Below, one piece after another: positions 56,227 to 64,000 of a stretch of 64,000 nt of DNA (position 1 is its first letter; every line of letters begins with the position of its first letter). The notes beneath the pieces are model-generated. The model did no database searches. It worked only from the letters and a program-made list of their open reading frames with translations, and was not told the origin of the DNA. The DNA comes from an uncultured Acetatifactor sp. (GTDB lineage Bacteria; Bacillota; Clostridia; Lachnospirales; Lachnospiraceae). The translations under genes were made by a program, and so were the position numbers. The stretch is taken from contig CAKRZO010000001.1 of the NCBI GenBank assembly GCA_934433135.1, forward strand, positions 124,001 to 188,000, written 5' to 3'.

Positions 56227-57153
56227 TTACTCCGTTTTCTGCATATCCGAAATTTTCTTAACGCTGCCGTGCCTGGATTTCACAGAAATCGATATGGCCG
56301 AGTGCAAATTCTCGATTTCCAATTCCGTGCAGGTTCCTCCGTACTCTCCGTCCAATGTCCAGGCAATCGGTTCGGAATGAATGGTCAAATGCGATGTCTG
56401 AATCCAGACAATTCTTTCATCCTTCTTTTCATTTAACAGAGCATAAATCACCGCCTGCAGATCCGCCAGATTCTGGGGTGCCTTGATCATCAGAATCTCG
56501 AACAGTCCATCGTTTAACCGGATTCCCTCTTTTAACGGATATTTGAATCCACCTACCGACATCGTATTCGTAATCATTCCCAGAATAAAATCCGACTCCG
56601 TGCGCGTCCCTTCGTACTCCAACACGACATGCCAGGTTCTCAAATCGGAAATCGCTTTAATTCCCTGTAAAATATATGCCAGATGCCCGAAGGTATTCTT
56701 CAGTTTCTGCGGTGTCCCGTAAGAAACGTCCGTAAAAATGCCGAAAGCTGCCACATAAACAAAATACCTGCTGCCGGCTTTTCCGATATCGATTGTAAAC
56801 GGCTCACCCTTCACCGCACTCTCCAGCGCTCCGTGCATTCCTGAAGGAATTCCGATGCTTCTTGCAAAATCATTGGTGGAACCCAAAGGCAGATAACCCA
56901 GAACATCCTGCCTTCCCGCGGTCAGGACACCGGAAACCGCTTCGTTCAGGGTTCCGTCTCCTCCGCTTACAACAATCCTGTCATAGTTTTCCTGCAAATC
57001 CCTAAGGAAACGAAAAGCGTCTCCCGCCGCCTGCGTCGGATATAAAGTTACCAGATATCCCTGAGAAGTAAAATAATTCACCGCTTCATAGAGCCGTCTC
57101 TGAATTACTGCTTTGCCGGCCATCGGATTAAAGACAAATAGCAATCTCTTCAT
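56227..57153 (-). CDS. Diacylglycerol kinase-like lipid kinase (DagK/YegS family)
   Basis: 308 residues. The nucleotide site VVSGGDGTLNEAVSG (G64-E71) and LPLGSTNDFARSIG are diagnostic of the DAGK catalytic domain, and WTLDGEYGGTCTELEIEN is the C-terminal beta-sandwich. It phosphorylates diacylglycerol or a related lipid. In Gram-positive bacteria this recycles the diacylglycerol released by LtaS-type phosphoglycerol transfer, and an LtaS-like gene lies 1.2 kb upstream. That link is inference. Confidence 0.9.
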   Translation of the reverse strand: MKRLLFVFNPMAGKAVIQRRLYEAVNYFTSQGYLVTLYPTQAAGDAFRFLRDLQENYDRIVVSGGDGTLNEAVSGVLTAGRQDVLGYLPLGSTNDFARSIGIPSGMHGALESAVKGEPFTIDIGKAGSRYFVYVAAFGIFTDVSYGTPQKLKNTFGHLAYILQGIKAISDLRTWHVVLEYEGTRTESDFILGMITNTMSVGGFKYPLKEGIRLNDGLFEILMIKAPQNLADLQAVIYALLNEKKDERIVWIQTSHLTIHSEPIAWTLDGEYGGTCTELEIENLHSAISISVKSRHGSVKKISDMQKTE

Positions 57154-57186
57154 ATACCGTTACTTCACTCATCCTTTCGTATCTTG

Positions 57187-58299
57187 TTATGCTTTCTTCG
57201 CCGAAGTTATTTTGTAAACGACCAAAAGGGCTGCCATTATCAACAGATAACTGCCCGCAATCACCGGATAAAGCAGCACCTCCCGGGTAAACAACGCCTG
57301 TATGGAAGCCGTTGCTTCCATGGCGGTAAAAAGCATTTTTATAATTTTTATGTTGAAAAAGTCCCGGAAATACAGATAGTACATATATTGCGCCATACTG
57401 TAGACACAAAATACGATCACCACAGCTGCGGTACTGATCGTAAAAGACCTTTCTTTTTTGCAAATTCTCCAGAGAAACAGGAAAATCAAAAACATTCCCG
57501 CTGCCGTAAAATAAAAAGTCCGCCAATCATACTCATAATTAACCAGATTATGCCATTCCGTAAAAAGACAGGCTGCAAAACCGGACAGAAAAGTAAGCTC
57601 ACGTTTTCCGATTCTGTCAAAAAGCGAAAGGCAGGCAATCAAAATTCCTCCTATGATCCAGGCAGCCGTAAAGAAACTGTATTTTGCCGTAAAAGCGCTG
57701 TCATCTACGAAAAAACAGGTACTGCACCAAAGGAAAATAGTCGGCAGCGGAAAAACGTCCCTTACAATAGAAGGCATTTTTTTCCAAAACAGCTTCAGAC
57801 AAAGTTCCGTGAAAAGAAAAAGCAGGCAAATTCCCGCCGCAGCCAAAAGCCACACCGGAATAACAAACGCTCCTTTGATCTGCAGTTCTCCTTCCGCTCC
57901 GTAATAAGAAAGCATCTGAATCTGCACGCCAGGATGATTTACCCAAGCAAAAGCCCAGGTTTTGCTCTCCTCCAGGGCTCCGGTTTCCAACACACTTGCC
58001 CCGATGTCTGTATACACACGGTATTCATTTCCCTTTTCCGAAGCCGCATAGTGCATCCCAAGCAAATAGCTCCCGGAACGAAGAGTATGGTAAGGACCGT
58101 ACGTTAACATGATTTTTTCCGGAAACCGTTTTTCATTTGCTATCCGCTCCTGATTTTCCGTTAAAAAACCACTGGGAAGATCACTCCCGCTATACCAGAA
58201 AATCCGGTATCCCAACAACAGACTCATCCCGAGCAAAATCACACTGATCACGATGGCTTTCCATTTTCCATGCCTTACTTTCCGCGTTTCCTTTTCCAT
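57187..58299 (-). CDS. Polytopic membrane protein of unknown function
   Basis: 370 residues. One N-terminal membrane segment (about 14-33), an extracellular domain of about 120 residues (FWYSGSDLPSGFLTENQERIAN ... HPGVQIQMLSYYG), then about seven or eight hydrophobic segments in the C-terminal half. No family was recognised. It lies between the LtaS-like gene (17 bases upstream) and the lipid-kinase gene (33 bases downstream), in one transcript. The layout suggests an envelope role. Confidence 0.6.
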   Translation of the reverse strand: MEKETRKVRHGKWKAIVISVILLGMSLLLGYRIFWYSGSDLPSGFLTENQERIANEKRFPEKIMLTYGPYHTLRSGSYLLGMHYAASEKGNEYRVYTDIGASVLETGALEESKTWAFAWVNHPGVQIQMLSYYGAEGELQIKGAFVIPVWLLAAAGICLLFLFTELCLKLFWKKMPSIVRDVFPLPTIFLWCSTCFFVDDSAFTAKYSFFTAAWIIGGILIACLSLFDRIGKRELTFLSGFAACLFTEWHNLVNYEYDWRTFYFTAAGMFLIFLFLWRICKKERSFTISTAAVVIVFCVYSMAQYMYYLYFRDFFNIKIIKMLFTAMEATASIQALFTREVLLYPVIAGSYLLIMAALLVVYKITSAKKA

Positions 58300-58316
58300 A
58301 TTTGCCTTTCCATACG

Positions 58317-59645
58317 TTACTTTCCGCTCTTTGCACCTTTATAATTCACAATGCTTTTGGTCAGACTGTCCATATCCCAGAGTACCTGCCGGATTTCTTT
58401 CCCATTATACATATTTCCGTTCTGTTTGTAAACTACCTTTTGACCGTCAATATAATTAAGCCCCATCGTATCCTGTGGAATGTCATATCCCAGATACGAA
58501 AGGATTAACGGCATAATATCAGCCTGTCCTGCGGCAAACGTTTCTTCTTTCCGGGTATTCCCGTCATAAAGAAGCAGTACCACCCGGTCGCTTTCCGGAT
58601 CCTCTATATCATATTCCTGGTTACAGTATTCATAGACTTCCCTTGTGATTCCGGAATCATGATCGGAGAAAAAGACCAGAAGGGTTTTCTCCAGAATTCC
58701 TTCTTTCTTTAACTCCTCCAAAAGTTCTCCGATACAGGCATCGGTATAGTGCACGGAATTAAAATAATTCTCGACAATGGATTGCGGATTTTCAATCAAC
58801 AATTCCCCGACCGCATCCTTACCTGCGTTCGTCACTGCATCAAAAGGATGATGATTGGAAAGAAGAATGGTATGCACAAATGTTTTCTCCTCCGCAGAAG
58901 ATAACAGCTGCGCTGTCTTTTTTAAGATAAAGGCATCGCTCAATCCCCAGCCCAGATAATCTTCCTGTCCGGCTTCGGCCTCCAGTTCCTCCAAAAAGAA
59001 ACTGTCCTGATATCCCATCTCCTTATGCGCTTTTTTTCGCTGGTAAAAAGCGCCTTCATAACCATGCAGCGAAATCGTATGAAATCCGTTATCAGCAAGG
59101 ACTTCCGGCAAAGTCTCCAGATTCTTCAAGGAATAGTGAAGATACATCGACTCATTGGCAACCGGCAAAAGGGAAGTTAACGCCAGGAATTCTCCGTCTG
59201 ATGTTCTTCCGCTGCCGCTCTGGTCATACGCATGAAGAAAATAAAGGCCTGTTCTCTTTAACCGACTCAGATTCGGCATTACCTCTTTCCCGTTTACCCG
59301 TAAAAGCGGCGTAATACCGTCCACTCCTTCCAGCTGAATCAAAAGAACATTCTCTATTTCTTTGGTCCGGCTGTCCTCAAAATAAGGGCGTACCGTTCTC
59401 TGCGAAACGAATTCATCGATCTGCTTTTTCATTTTGCCCTGACTCTTCGGCACAGCTTCCTGCAAAAGCGTATTGATATCATCCGTAAGATAAAGCAACG
59501 TTCCTACTTCCCTGCGGAAATTCGTATTGGAATACTTTTTCTCTAAAATATCCGCATTTGTCTCAAACCGTATCCCCAGAACCAGCAAAATACAGACAAG
59601 TACTGCGGAAACTGCCATTTTCCGGTTTTTTATTTTAATCACCAC
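58317..59645 (-). CDS. LtaS-like sulfatase-fold phosphotransferase with a single membrane anchor
   Basis: 442 residues. One N-terminal membrane segment (about 8-25) and an extracellular alkaline-phosphatase-fold domain with the LtaS pattern: VLLIQLEGVDG (metal Glu, E106), SGRTSDGEF (nucleophile T148), TILLSNHHPFDA, ENYFNSVHYTDACIGELLEELKK and FFSDHDSG. LtaS usually has five membrane helices; the short anchor fits enzymes that put phosphoglycerol or phosphoethanolamine on a surface glycan. Start is one of two adjacent GTG codons (59645 or 59642), overlapping the end of the upstream gene. Confidence 0.88.
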   Translation of the reverse strand: MVIKIKNRKMAVSAVLVCILLVLGIRFETNADILEKKYSNTNFRREVGTLLYLTDDINTLLQEAVPKSQGKMKKQIDEFVSQRTVRPYFEDSRTKEIENVLLIQLEGVDGITPLLRVNGKEVMPNLSRLKRTGLYFLHAYDQSGSGRTSDGEFLALTSLLPVANESMYLHYSLKNLETLPEVLADNGFHTISLHGYEGAFYQRKKAHKEMGYQDSFFLEELEAEAGQEDYLGWGLSDAFILKKTAQLLSSAEEKTFVHTILLSNHHPFDAVTNAGKDAVGELLIENPQSIVENYFNSVHYTDACIGELLEELKKEGILEKTLLVFFSDHDSGITREVYEYCNQEYDIEDPESDRVVLLLYDGNTRKEETFAAGQADIMPLILSYLGYDIPQDTMGLNYIDGQKVVYKQNGNMYNGKEIRQVLWDMDSLTKSIVNYKGAKSGK

Positions 59646-62600
59646 GCCTTTCTGCTGTCTTGCGATCGCTGATCTTCCATTTCTTTTTCAGCTCTTCCCT
59701 GTACTTTAATGCCTTTTCCCATTCCGCCTCATCCGCATGTCTTTCCCGGACATAGTCCTGCATTCTGCAGATTTCCTCGTAATGGGTCTGAACCTTTAAA
59801 TCCGTTGTTACGGAATTGGAATGTCTCCTGTGATAATTCAGGCTTTCCGCCACAAACGCCGCCTTGCCGCCTTTTTCCAGTACCTTTACATAAAAAGCCC
59901 AGTCGCCTGCCACATGGTATTTTTCCGCTTCCCGGAACATTTCCGTAAAGTCTCTCTTTTGGAAAATGACTGCCGAAACATTGGGAATGGTATTTTTCAC
60001 TGCCAATTTCTTTTTGATTTCTTCTCCGGCGTCACAGACATAATCCTGCTTCCAGGCATCCGGATCCACATCCTCCGTATAGCATAGATAATTGGGTTGC
60101 GTAATGCATCCCTTTTCGTTCATCATATAAGACTGCGTGTAGGCAAGGCTGATTTCTTTGTCAGCCTCCATCCGCTCCATCAGGCGGCTTACAAATTCCG
60201 TTTTGGACAAATCATCCGCCTCTGCAATCCAGATATAATCCCCCTTGGCAAGCAGGCAGCCCTTTTCCCACTGTTTAAAAACATTTCCGCCGTTCTTTTC
60301 ATTGGGAACCACTTTAATATGCAGTGGGTTAGTCTTCTCATACTCCTTCATAATCTTAAGGCTGTCATCGGTGGATTTATCATCCAAAAGCAGCACTTCC
60401 AACAAAGGATAATCCTGCTGCAGCACCGAATTGATCCTCTCTCTTAAGTATCCGGCATAATTATAGTTAGGGATCACTGCACTGACCTTTTCAAAATGCT
60501 CTCCCAAAAGATCCAGCAGCCGGTACAAATAGGAAATAAAATCAAAGCGGCTGCTCACATAACGAAAAGCATTCTGTCCCATTTCCTCCCTGGTCTGTTC
60601 GGACTGTACCAGTGAAAGGATCGCCTGCGCCATTTCTTCGGTATCTTCCATAGCTGCAAGGATGCCGGTCTTATCCGTTATATTTTCCACATAACCGCCG
60701 CCGTCCCGGAACGCCGCCACAGGAAGTCCGGCATTCATGGCTTCCATCACAACCGTAGGGAAAGGATCTTCCCTGGAAGTGAGTAAAAACAAATCGCTGC
60801 CGGCATAATACCGATAAACATCGCTGTCCGGTCCGGCCAGAAGAATCCGGTCTCCATATGAATTTTTGCGAATGATCTGCTGCGCCTCTTCCTCATATTG
60901 CGGTTCTACTTCTCCAAGCCACAGAAAAGCCGCTCTTTTTTCCTGCTCACAGACTTTCTGCGCAATCTTTAAGAACAGATCCATTCCTTTCCTGTGATCT
61001 CCGAAGCCGACCCCTAAAATGACAACCGTATCCGGTGCAAGGTGAAATTTTTCTCTCAGCCACTGCCTTTTTTCTTCGTTATGGCACCCGTAAGGGTTGG
61101 GTTTATAAATTCCCTGGGGCGCGATCACTATCTTATCTTCCGGAAGCGGCCGGATCTTTTCTGCACTCTTTTTCACATATTCCGATGCAAATACGATCTT
61201 TTCCGCACAGGAAGCGATATCGGAAAGATTCTCTTCACAATGATACTGCCTTATAACGTTCTCCATCTCATGGATCAGAGAAATGCATAAGATTCCCTGC
61301 CGGGTCAGGGCTTTTAACAGATTGCCGCTGACAACGGTATTGCAGATCGCTTTTCGGCAGCCGCTTCTTTTGACAAACTGCTCCAGTTCCTCCGAATCCG
61401 GCTTTTCCCCATTCAGACAAAGCAGCCCTGCTGCATACCTGCGGAACTCACCCAGCAAAACGCCCCCGTCTCCCAATATCACATAAACATCATAATGGAA
61501 GGTCTTTGAGAGCTGCTCTATGATATGCAAAGACAATTGCTGTGCACCGTTGTTGCAGGCATTATGTCCCACATATAGTATCTTCCTGTTATTTCTGTGG
61601 CTTTTATGCAAGGTTTCCTTCACACTTTCCAGTGCTGCATAGCCGTAATGCCGATCCGGCTCCAGATAGGTTCCTTCCGCCCATTCGTTCCAGGCATTGA
61701 TAAAGACCAGACGATCCTCTCCCTGACGGTTCTCTATGGTAAATTCCGTAATATCCTCAAGCCATTCCCGGAATGCCGGTATGCTGAAGCGGTGATATAC
61801 GGTAGCGCTTCTGGGTTTACGCGCCGTATTATCCCATCCCAAGAAAATTCCTTTATAATAATTTTTCAGATTCCGTTTCAGATACTGCTTCTGTCTGACA
61901 ATCTCCCGGTAATCAAATATCTGACCGGCATAATTAGCATCCGCCACCGTCAGTTCCTCATTAATGGTTTCCATGTTATAGTAACAGACAGAATGCGGTG
62001 GAAATTCGATAAAACCATCCAGCTCTATGTGCTTTACTTCTTTGTCCATGGAAAAATCCACTGCCAGAAGATGAATTTCGCCAATTCCCTGCTTCCTGCA
62101 ATATGCTCTCCAGACTTCAATCGTCTCTTCCAGATCCGGAATTTCGTTAGGATTATAAATAATCAGAAGAGGCTTGCCATCCACTTTAATATATCTGGGA
62201 TCGGACAGATAAGGCTCGATATCTTTGATAAACATTTCCGGGAATTCTTCATCGTAATCCTGGGCAATTAAGATATCCTGTTCCTTTCCGTCCCATCTTC
62301 TGCTCCAGTTTTCATTGGCCCAGCACAGACAGAACGGCAGATCCAATTCCGGGTTTTCCATAATAAGCCGCAGCGGTGTATCCATTAACTTTTTCCCGTC
62401 AAACCAGTAATAATAGATGCAGAATCCGTAAATGCCGTAAAATTTTGCAAGCTCCATCTGCTGCTTAATGATTTCCGGATTCCTTAGGTCATAGTAACCC
62501 AATTCTCCCGCAAGCCTCGGCTGGTAATGTCCTACAAACTGCGGAACCGCCTTGGTAACGTTCGTCCACTCCGTAAATCCCTTACCCCACCATTCATCAT

Positions 62601-63345
62601 TTTCTTTAAAAGGATGGTACTGCGGCAAATAAAATGCCAGATACCTGACATCTCCTTCCCGAAAGTCCGCTTTGATTCTGCTTTGTTCCACATACTCCGG
62701 ATTTTTCCCGGAAAACGGAAGGTTAAGAATCTGGGAGACATAATCTCCCTTTTCTTTTTCTTCGAACGCAACCTGCAGTTCTTTGCTTTCCGTAATATCA
62801 ATTCCCTGGGTATAATTTTTCCAGTCCTTATAAGCCTTTGTATTTTTAAGAACCGGCGCCAAAGCCGTAAAAAGAGCCCCTTTGACCTTTAATTTAAAAG
62901 ACATGTTCACCGGAAAAGCACGATATATTCCCCGCAGAATCTTCCGAAGCCATTTTCCGGAAAAAACGGTGCGGACACTCTTGCTGACAAAACGAACCGG
63001 TCTGGTCAGCTTCCAGGATGTGGACGTAGTCATTTCCTCCACACGGTTCGCCAGTCCAGCCGCCTGATTTTCCAGTTCCCTGTTCTTTTTCTTTAATTCA
63101 TTTCTTTCCACAGAGAGATCCTTAAGCTTTCTTTTCCTGCGTTCCAGCACCTCTTCCTGCGCCTTCAGAGCTCCGGGCATGTCCTGCAATTTTTTCAAAG
63201 CCTGCTCTTTTTCCTCATTTTCCTTTAGCAGCCTGTCTATTACCCGGTCTTTTCTCTCCAGATCCTCTTCCTTCTCCTGCAAAGATTTCAACAGCTCCCC
63301 CTCTGTCAAATCCCGTTTCTCCAGATTTTGCTCCAGCTCACTCAT
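59635..63345 (-). CDS. Three-enzyme glycosyltransferase: WbsX-like domain, GT4 and GT2 fused
   Basis: 1236 residues. An N-terminal coiled coil (about 1-105) leads via STSWKLTRPVRFVSK to a WbsX/GTWF domain (about 235-575: AFYLPQYHPFKENDEWWGKGFTEWTNV, CLCWANENWSRRWDG, FINAWNEWAEGTYLEPD). Next is a GT4 domain (about 595-945: ILYVGHNACNNGAQQLSL, LGVGFGDHRKGMDLFLKIA, LLTSREDPFPTVVMEAMNAGLPVAA) and then a GT2 domain (about 970-1200: VSAVIPNYNYAGYLRERI, LLDDKSTDDSL, WIAEADDLS). It builds several linkages of a surface glycan at the cytoplasmic face. AGGAGG lies 14 bases before the ATG. Confidence 0.93.
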   Translation of the reverse strand: MSELEQNLEKRDLTEGELLKSLQEKEEDLERKDRVIDRLLKENEEKEQALKKLQDMPGALKAQEEVLERRKRKLKDLSVERNELKKKNRELENQAAGLANRVEEMTTSTSWKLTRPVRFVSKSVRTVFSGKWLRKILRGIYRAFPVNMSFKLKVKGALFTALAPVLKNTKAYKDWKNYTQGIDITESKELQVAFEEKEKGDYVSQILNLPFSGKNPEYVEQSRIKADFREGDVRYLAFYLPQYHPFKENDEWWGKGFTEWTNVTKAVPQFVGHYQPRLAGELGYYDLRNPEIIKQQMELAKFYGIYGFCIYYYWFDGKKLMDTPLRLIMENPELDLPFCLCWANENWSRRWDGKEQDILIAQDYDEEFPEMFIKDIEPYLSDPRYIKVDGKPLLIIYNPNEIPDLEETIEVWRAYCRKQGIGEIHLLAVDFSMDKEVKHIELDGFIEFPPHSVCYYNMETINEELTVADANYAGQIFDYREIVRQKQYLKRNLKNYYKGIFLGWDNTARKPRSATVYHRFSIPAFREWLEDITEFTIENRQGEDRLVFINAWNEWAEGTYLEPDRHYGYAALESVKETLHKSHRNNRKILYVGHNACNNGAQQLSLHIIEQLSKTFHYDVYVILGDGGVLLGEFRRYAAGLLCLNGEKPDSEELEQFVKRSGCRKAICNTVVSGNLLKALTRQGILCISLIHEMENVIRQYHCEENLSDIASCAEKIVFASEYVKKSAEKIRPLPEDKIVIAPQGIYKPNPYGCHNEEKRQWLREKFHLAPDTVVILGVGFGDHRKGMDLFLKIAQKVCEQEKRAAFLWLGEVEPQYEEEAQQIIRKNSYGDRILLAGPDSDVYRYYAGSDLFLLTSREDPFPTVVMEAMNAGLPVAAFRDGGGYVENITDKTGILAAMEDTEEMAQAILSLVQSEQTREEMGQNAFRYVSSRFDFISYLYRLLDLLGEHFEKVSAVIPNYNYAGYLRERINSVLQQDYPLLEVLLLDDKSTDDSLKIMKEYEKTNPLHIKVVPNEKNGGNVFKQWEKGCLLAKGDYIWIAEADDLSKTEFVSRLMERMEADKEISLAYTQSYMMNEKGCITQPNYLCYTEDVDPDAWKQDYVCDAGEEIKKKLAVKNTIPNVSAVIFQKRDFTEMFREAEKYHVAGDWAFYVKVLEKGGKAAFVAESLNYHRRHSNSVTTDLKVQTHYEEICRMQDYVRERHADEAEWEKALKYREELKKKWKISDRKTAERRGD

Positions 63346-63372
63346 ATAATTATCCGGAACCTCCTTTTATTT

Positions 63373-64000
63373 CTAGTCATACATCCCTGCTTCTTTATTT
63401 TTCTGATACATATAAGCAAGATATTTATGATGTACCGGGTTCGGTTCTCCCTCTTCCTGAATCAGACCGTCTTTGATCCATATCGTCCGGTCACAGATCT
63501 TTTCAATCTGATCCAGGGAATGGGATACGATCACAATGGTTTTCCCCTGCTTTTTAAATTCCAGAAGCTTATTGAAGCATTTCTCCTGAAAAGCAATATC
63601 GCCTACTGCCAGGATTTCATCAATCAGCAGAATATCGGCATCCACGTTAATGGCTACCGAAAAAGCAAGACGCATATACATACCGGAAGAATAGGTTCTT
63701 ACCGGATTATCGATGAATTTCTCCAGTTCGGAAAAAGCAACTATCTCATCGTATTTGGCATCAATCTCCTTTTTCGTCAGTCCGAAAATGGATGCATTGA
63801 TATAAATATTGTCTCTTCCGCTCATGTCCGGGTGGAAACCGGCTCCCAGTTCAATCAGGCTGGAAACCCGTCCGTTCATCTTTATGGTACCGCTGTCCGG
63901 GTACATAATCTTGGTCAGCATCTTTAACGTCGTGCTCTTTCCGCAGCCATTCTGACCGATCAGCCCGATAGCCTCTCCCTTTTTCACCTTAAAGCTGATG
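63373..64000 (-). CDS. ATPase of a polysaccharide/teichoic-acid ABC exporter (TagH/Wzt-like), N-terminus beyond the window
   Basis: About 208 C-terminal residues of an ABC ATPase. Visible are GLIGQNGCGKSTTLKMLTKI (Walker A), SSLIELGAGFHPDMSGRDNIYINA (the block typical of polysaccharide exporters), YSSGMYMRLAFSVAI (signature), DILLIDEILAVGDIAFQEKC (Walker B) and IVIVSHSLDQIEKICDRTIWI (switch His). There is no C-terminal glycan-binding domain. It would power export of the glycan built by the adjacent glycosyltransferase; the permease gene is expected beyond the right edge. Confidence 0.93.
   Translation of the reverse strand, partial: ISFKVKKGEAIGLIGQNGCGKSTTLKMLTKIMYPDSGTIKMNGRVSSLIELGAGFHPDMSGRDNIYINASIFGLTKKEIDAKYDEIVAFSELEKFIDNPVRTYSSGMYMRLAFSVAINVDADILLIDEILAVGDIAFQEKCFNKLLEFKKQGKTIVIVSHSLDQIEKICDRTIWIKDGLIQEEGEPNPVHHKYLAYMYQKNKEAGMYD

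Overview
The window is chromosomal DNA from a Gram-positive, anaerobic, fermentative Clostridia member, most likely Lachnospiraceae. The supporting signs are paired glgC/glgD, the gdpP-rplI-dnaB and rpsF-ssb-rpsR clusters, a DUF951 gene, a 2[4Fe-4S] ferredoxin, pyruvate formate-lyase with its activase, Lpl-type (CUT1) sugar ABC transporters and dense minus-strand operons with strong AGGAGG-like ribosome sites. The genus cannot be fixed by reading alone. No rRNA, tRNA, CRISPR array, prophage or transposase gene was seen.

Layout. Positions 1-12956 (all minus strand) are a surface-polysaccharide locus: a cut-off DegT-type sugar aminotransferase, several GT2 glycosyltransferases, polytopic membrane proteins that could be GT-C enzymes, a GNAT acetyltransferase, an MBOAT O-acyltransferase with its membrane-anchored SGNH/DltD-like partner, and an FAD oxidoreductase. 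Positions 13078-19276 hold housekeeping genes (trmB, a D,D-carboxypeptidase, a DEDDh exonuclease, thioredoxin, an esterase, proS with an attenuator-like leader). Positions 19649-24537 are carbohydrate genes (Gfo/Idh dehydrogenase, GH127, HAD phosphatase, aldose epimerase). Positions 24737-30046 are a replication/ribosome block (dnaB, rplI, gdpP, rpsR, ssb, rpsF). Positions 30227-37901 form a glycan-use operon: two permeases, a lipoprotein binding protein and two glycoside hydrolases.

Positions 38146-45983 hold DUF951, a DUF218 protein, glgC-glgD, a sirtuin, a fused mannose-6-phosphate isomerase/ROK kinase, a broken AAA-ATPase-like gene and a ferredoxin. Positions 46002-49625 are the most unusual part. 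Pyruvate formate-lyase stops just before its glycyl-radical domain, and that domain is a separate 81-residue gene with its own ribosome site. Between the two lie a 67-residue cysteine-containing protein that looks like a diverged copy of the same domain and a palindromic repeat. Then come a DUF1858 protein, a MerR-type regulator, a SWIM-SNF2 helicase, glmM and a diacylglycerol-kinase-like gene. The right end (57187-64000) is a second cell-surface locus: a membrane protein, an LtaS-like phosphotransferase, a 1236-residue three-enzyme glycosyltransferase, and the ATPase of a polysaccharide ABC exporter running off the edge.

Scattered between genes is a family of palindromic elements with GTAACAGTTCAG/CTGAACTGTTAC-type ends (five bounded copies of 48-176 bp plus partial ones), and a different hairpin family built on GGTCAAAA/TTTTGACC.
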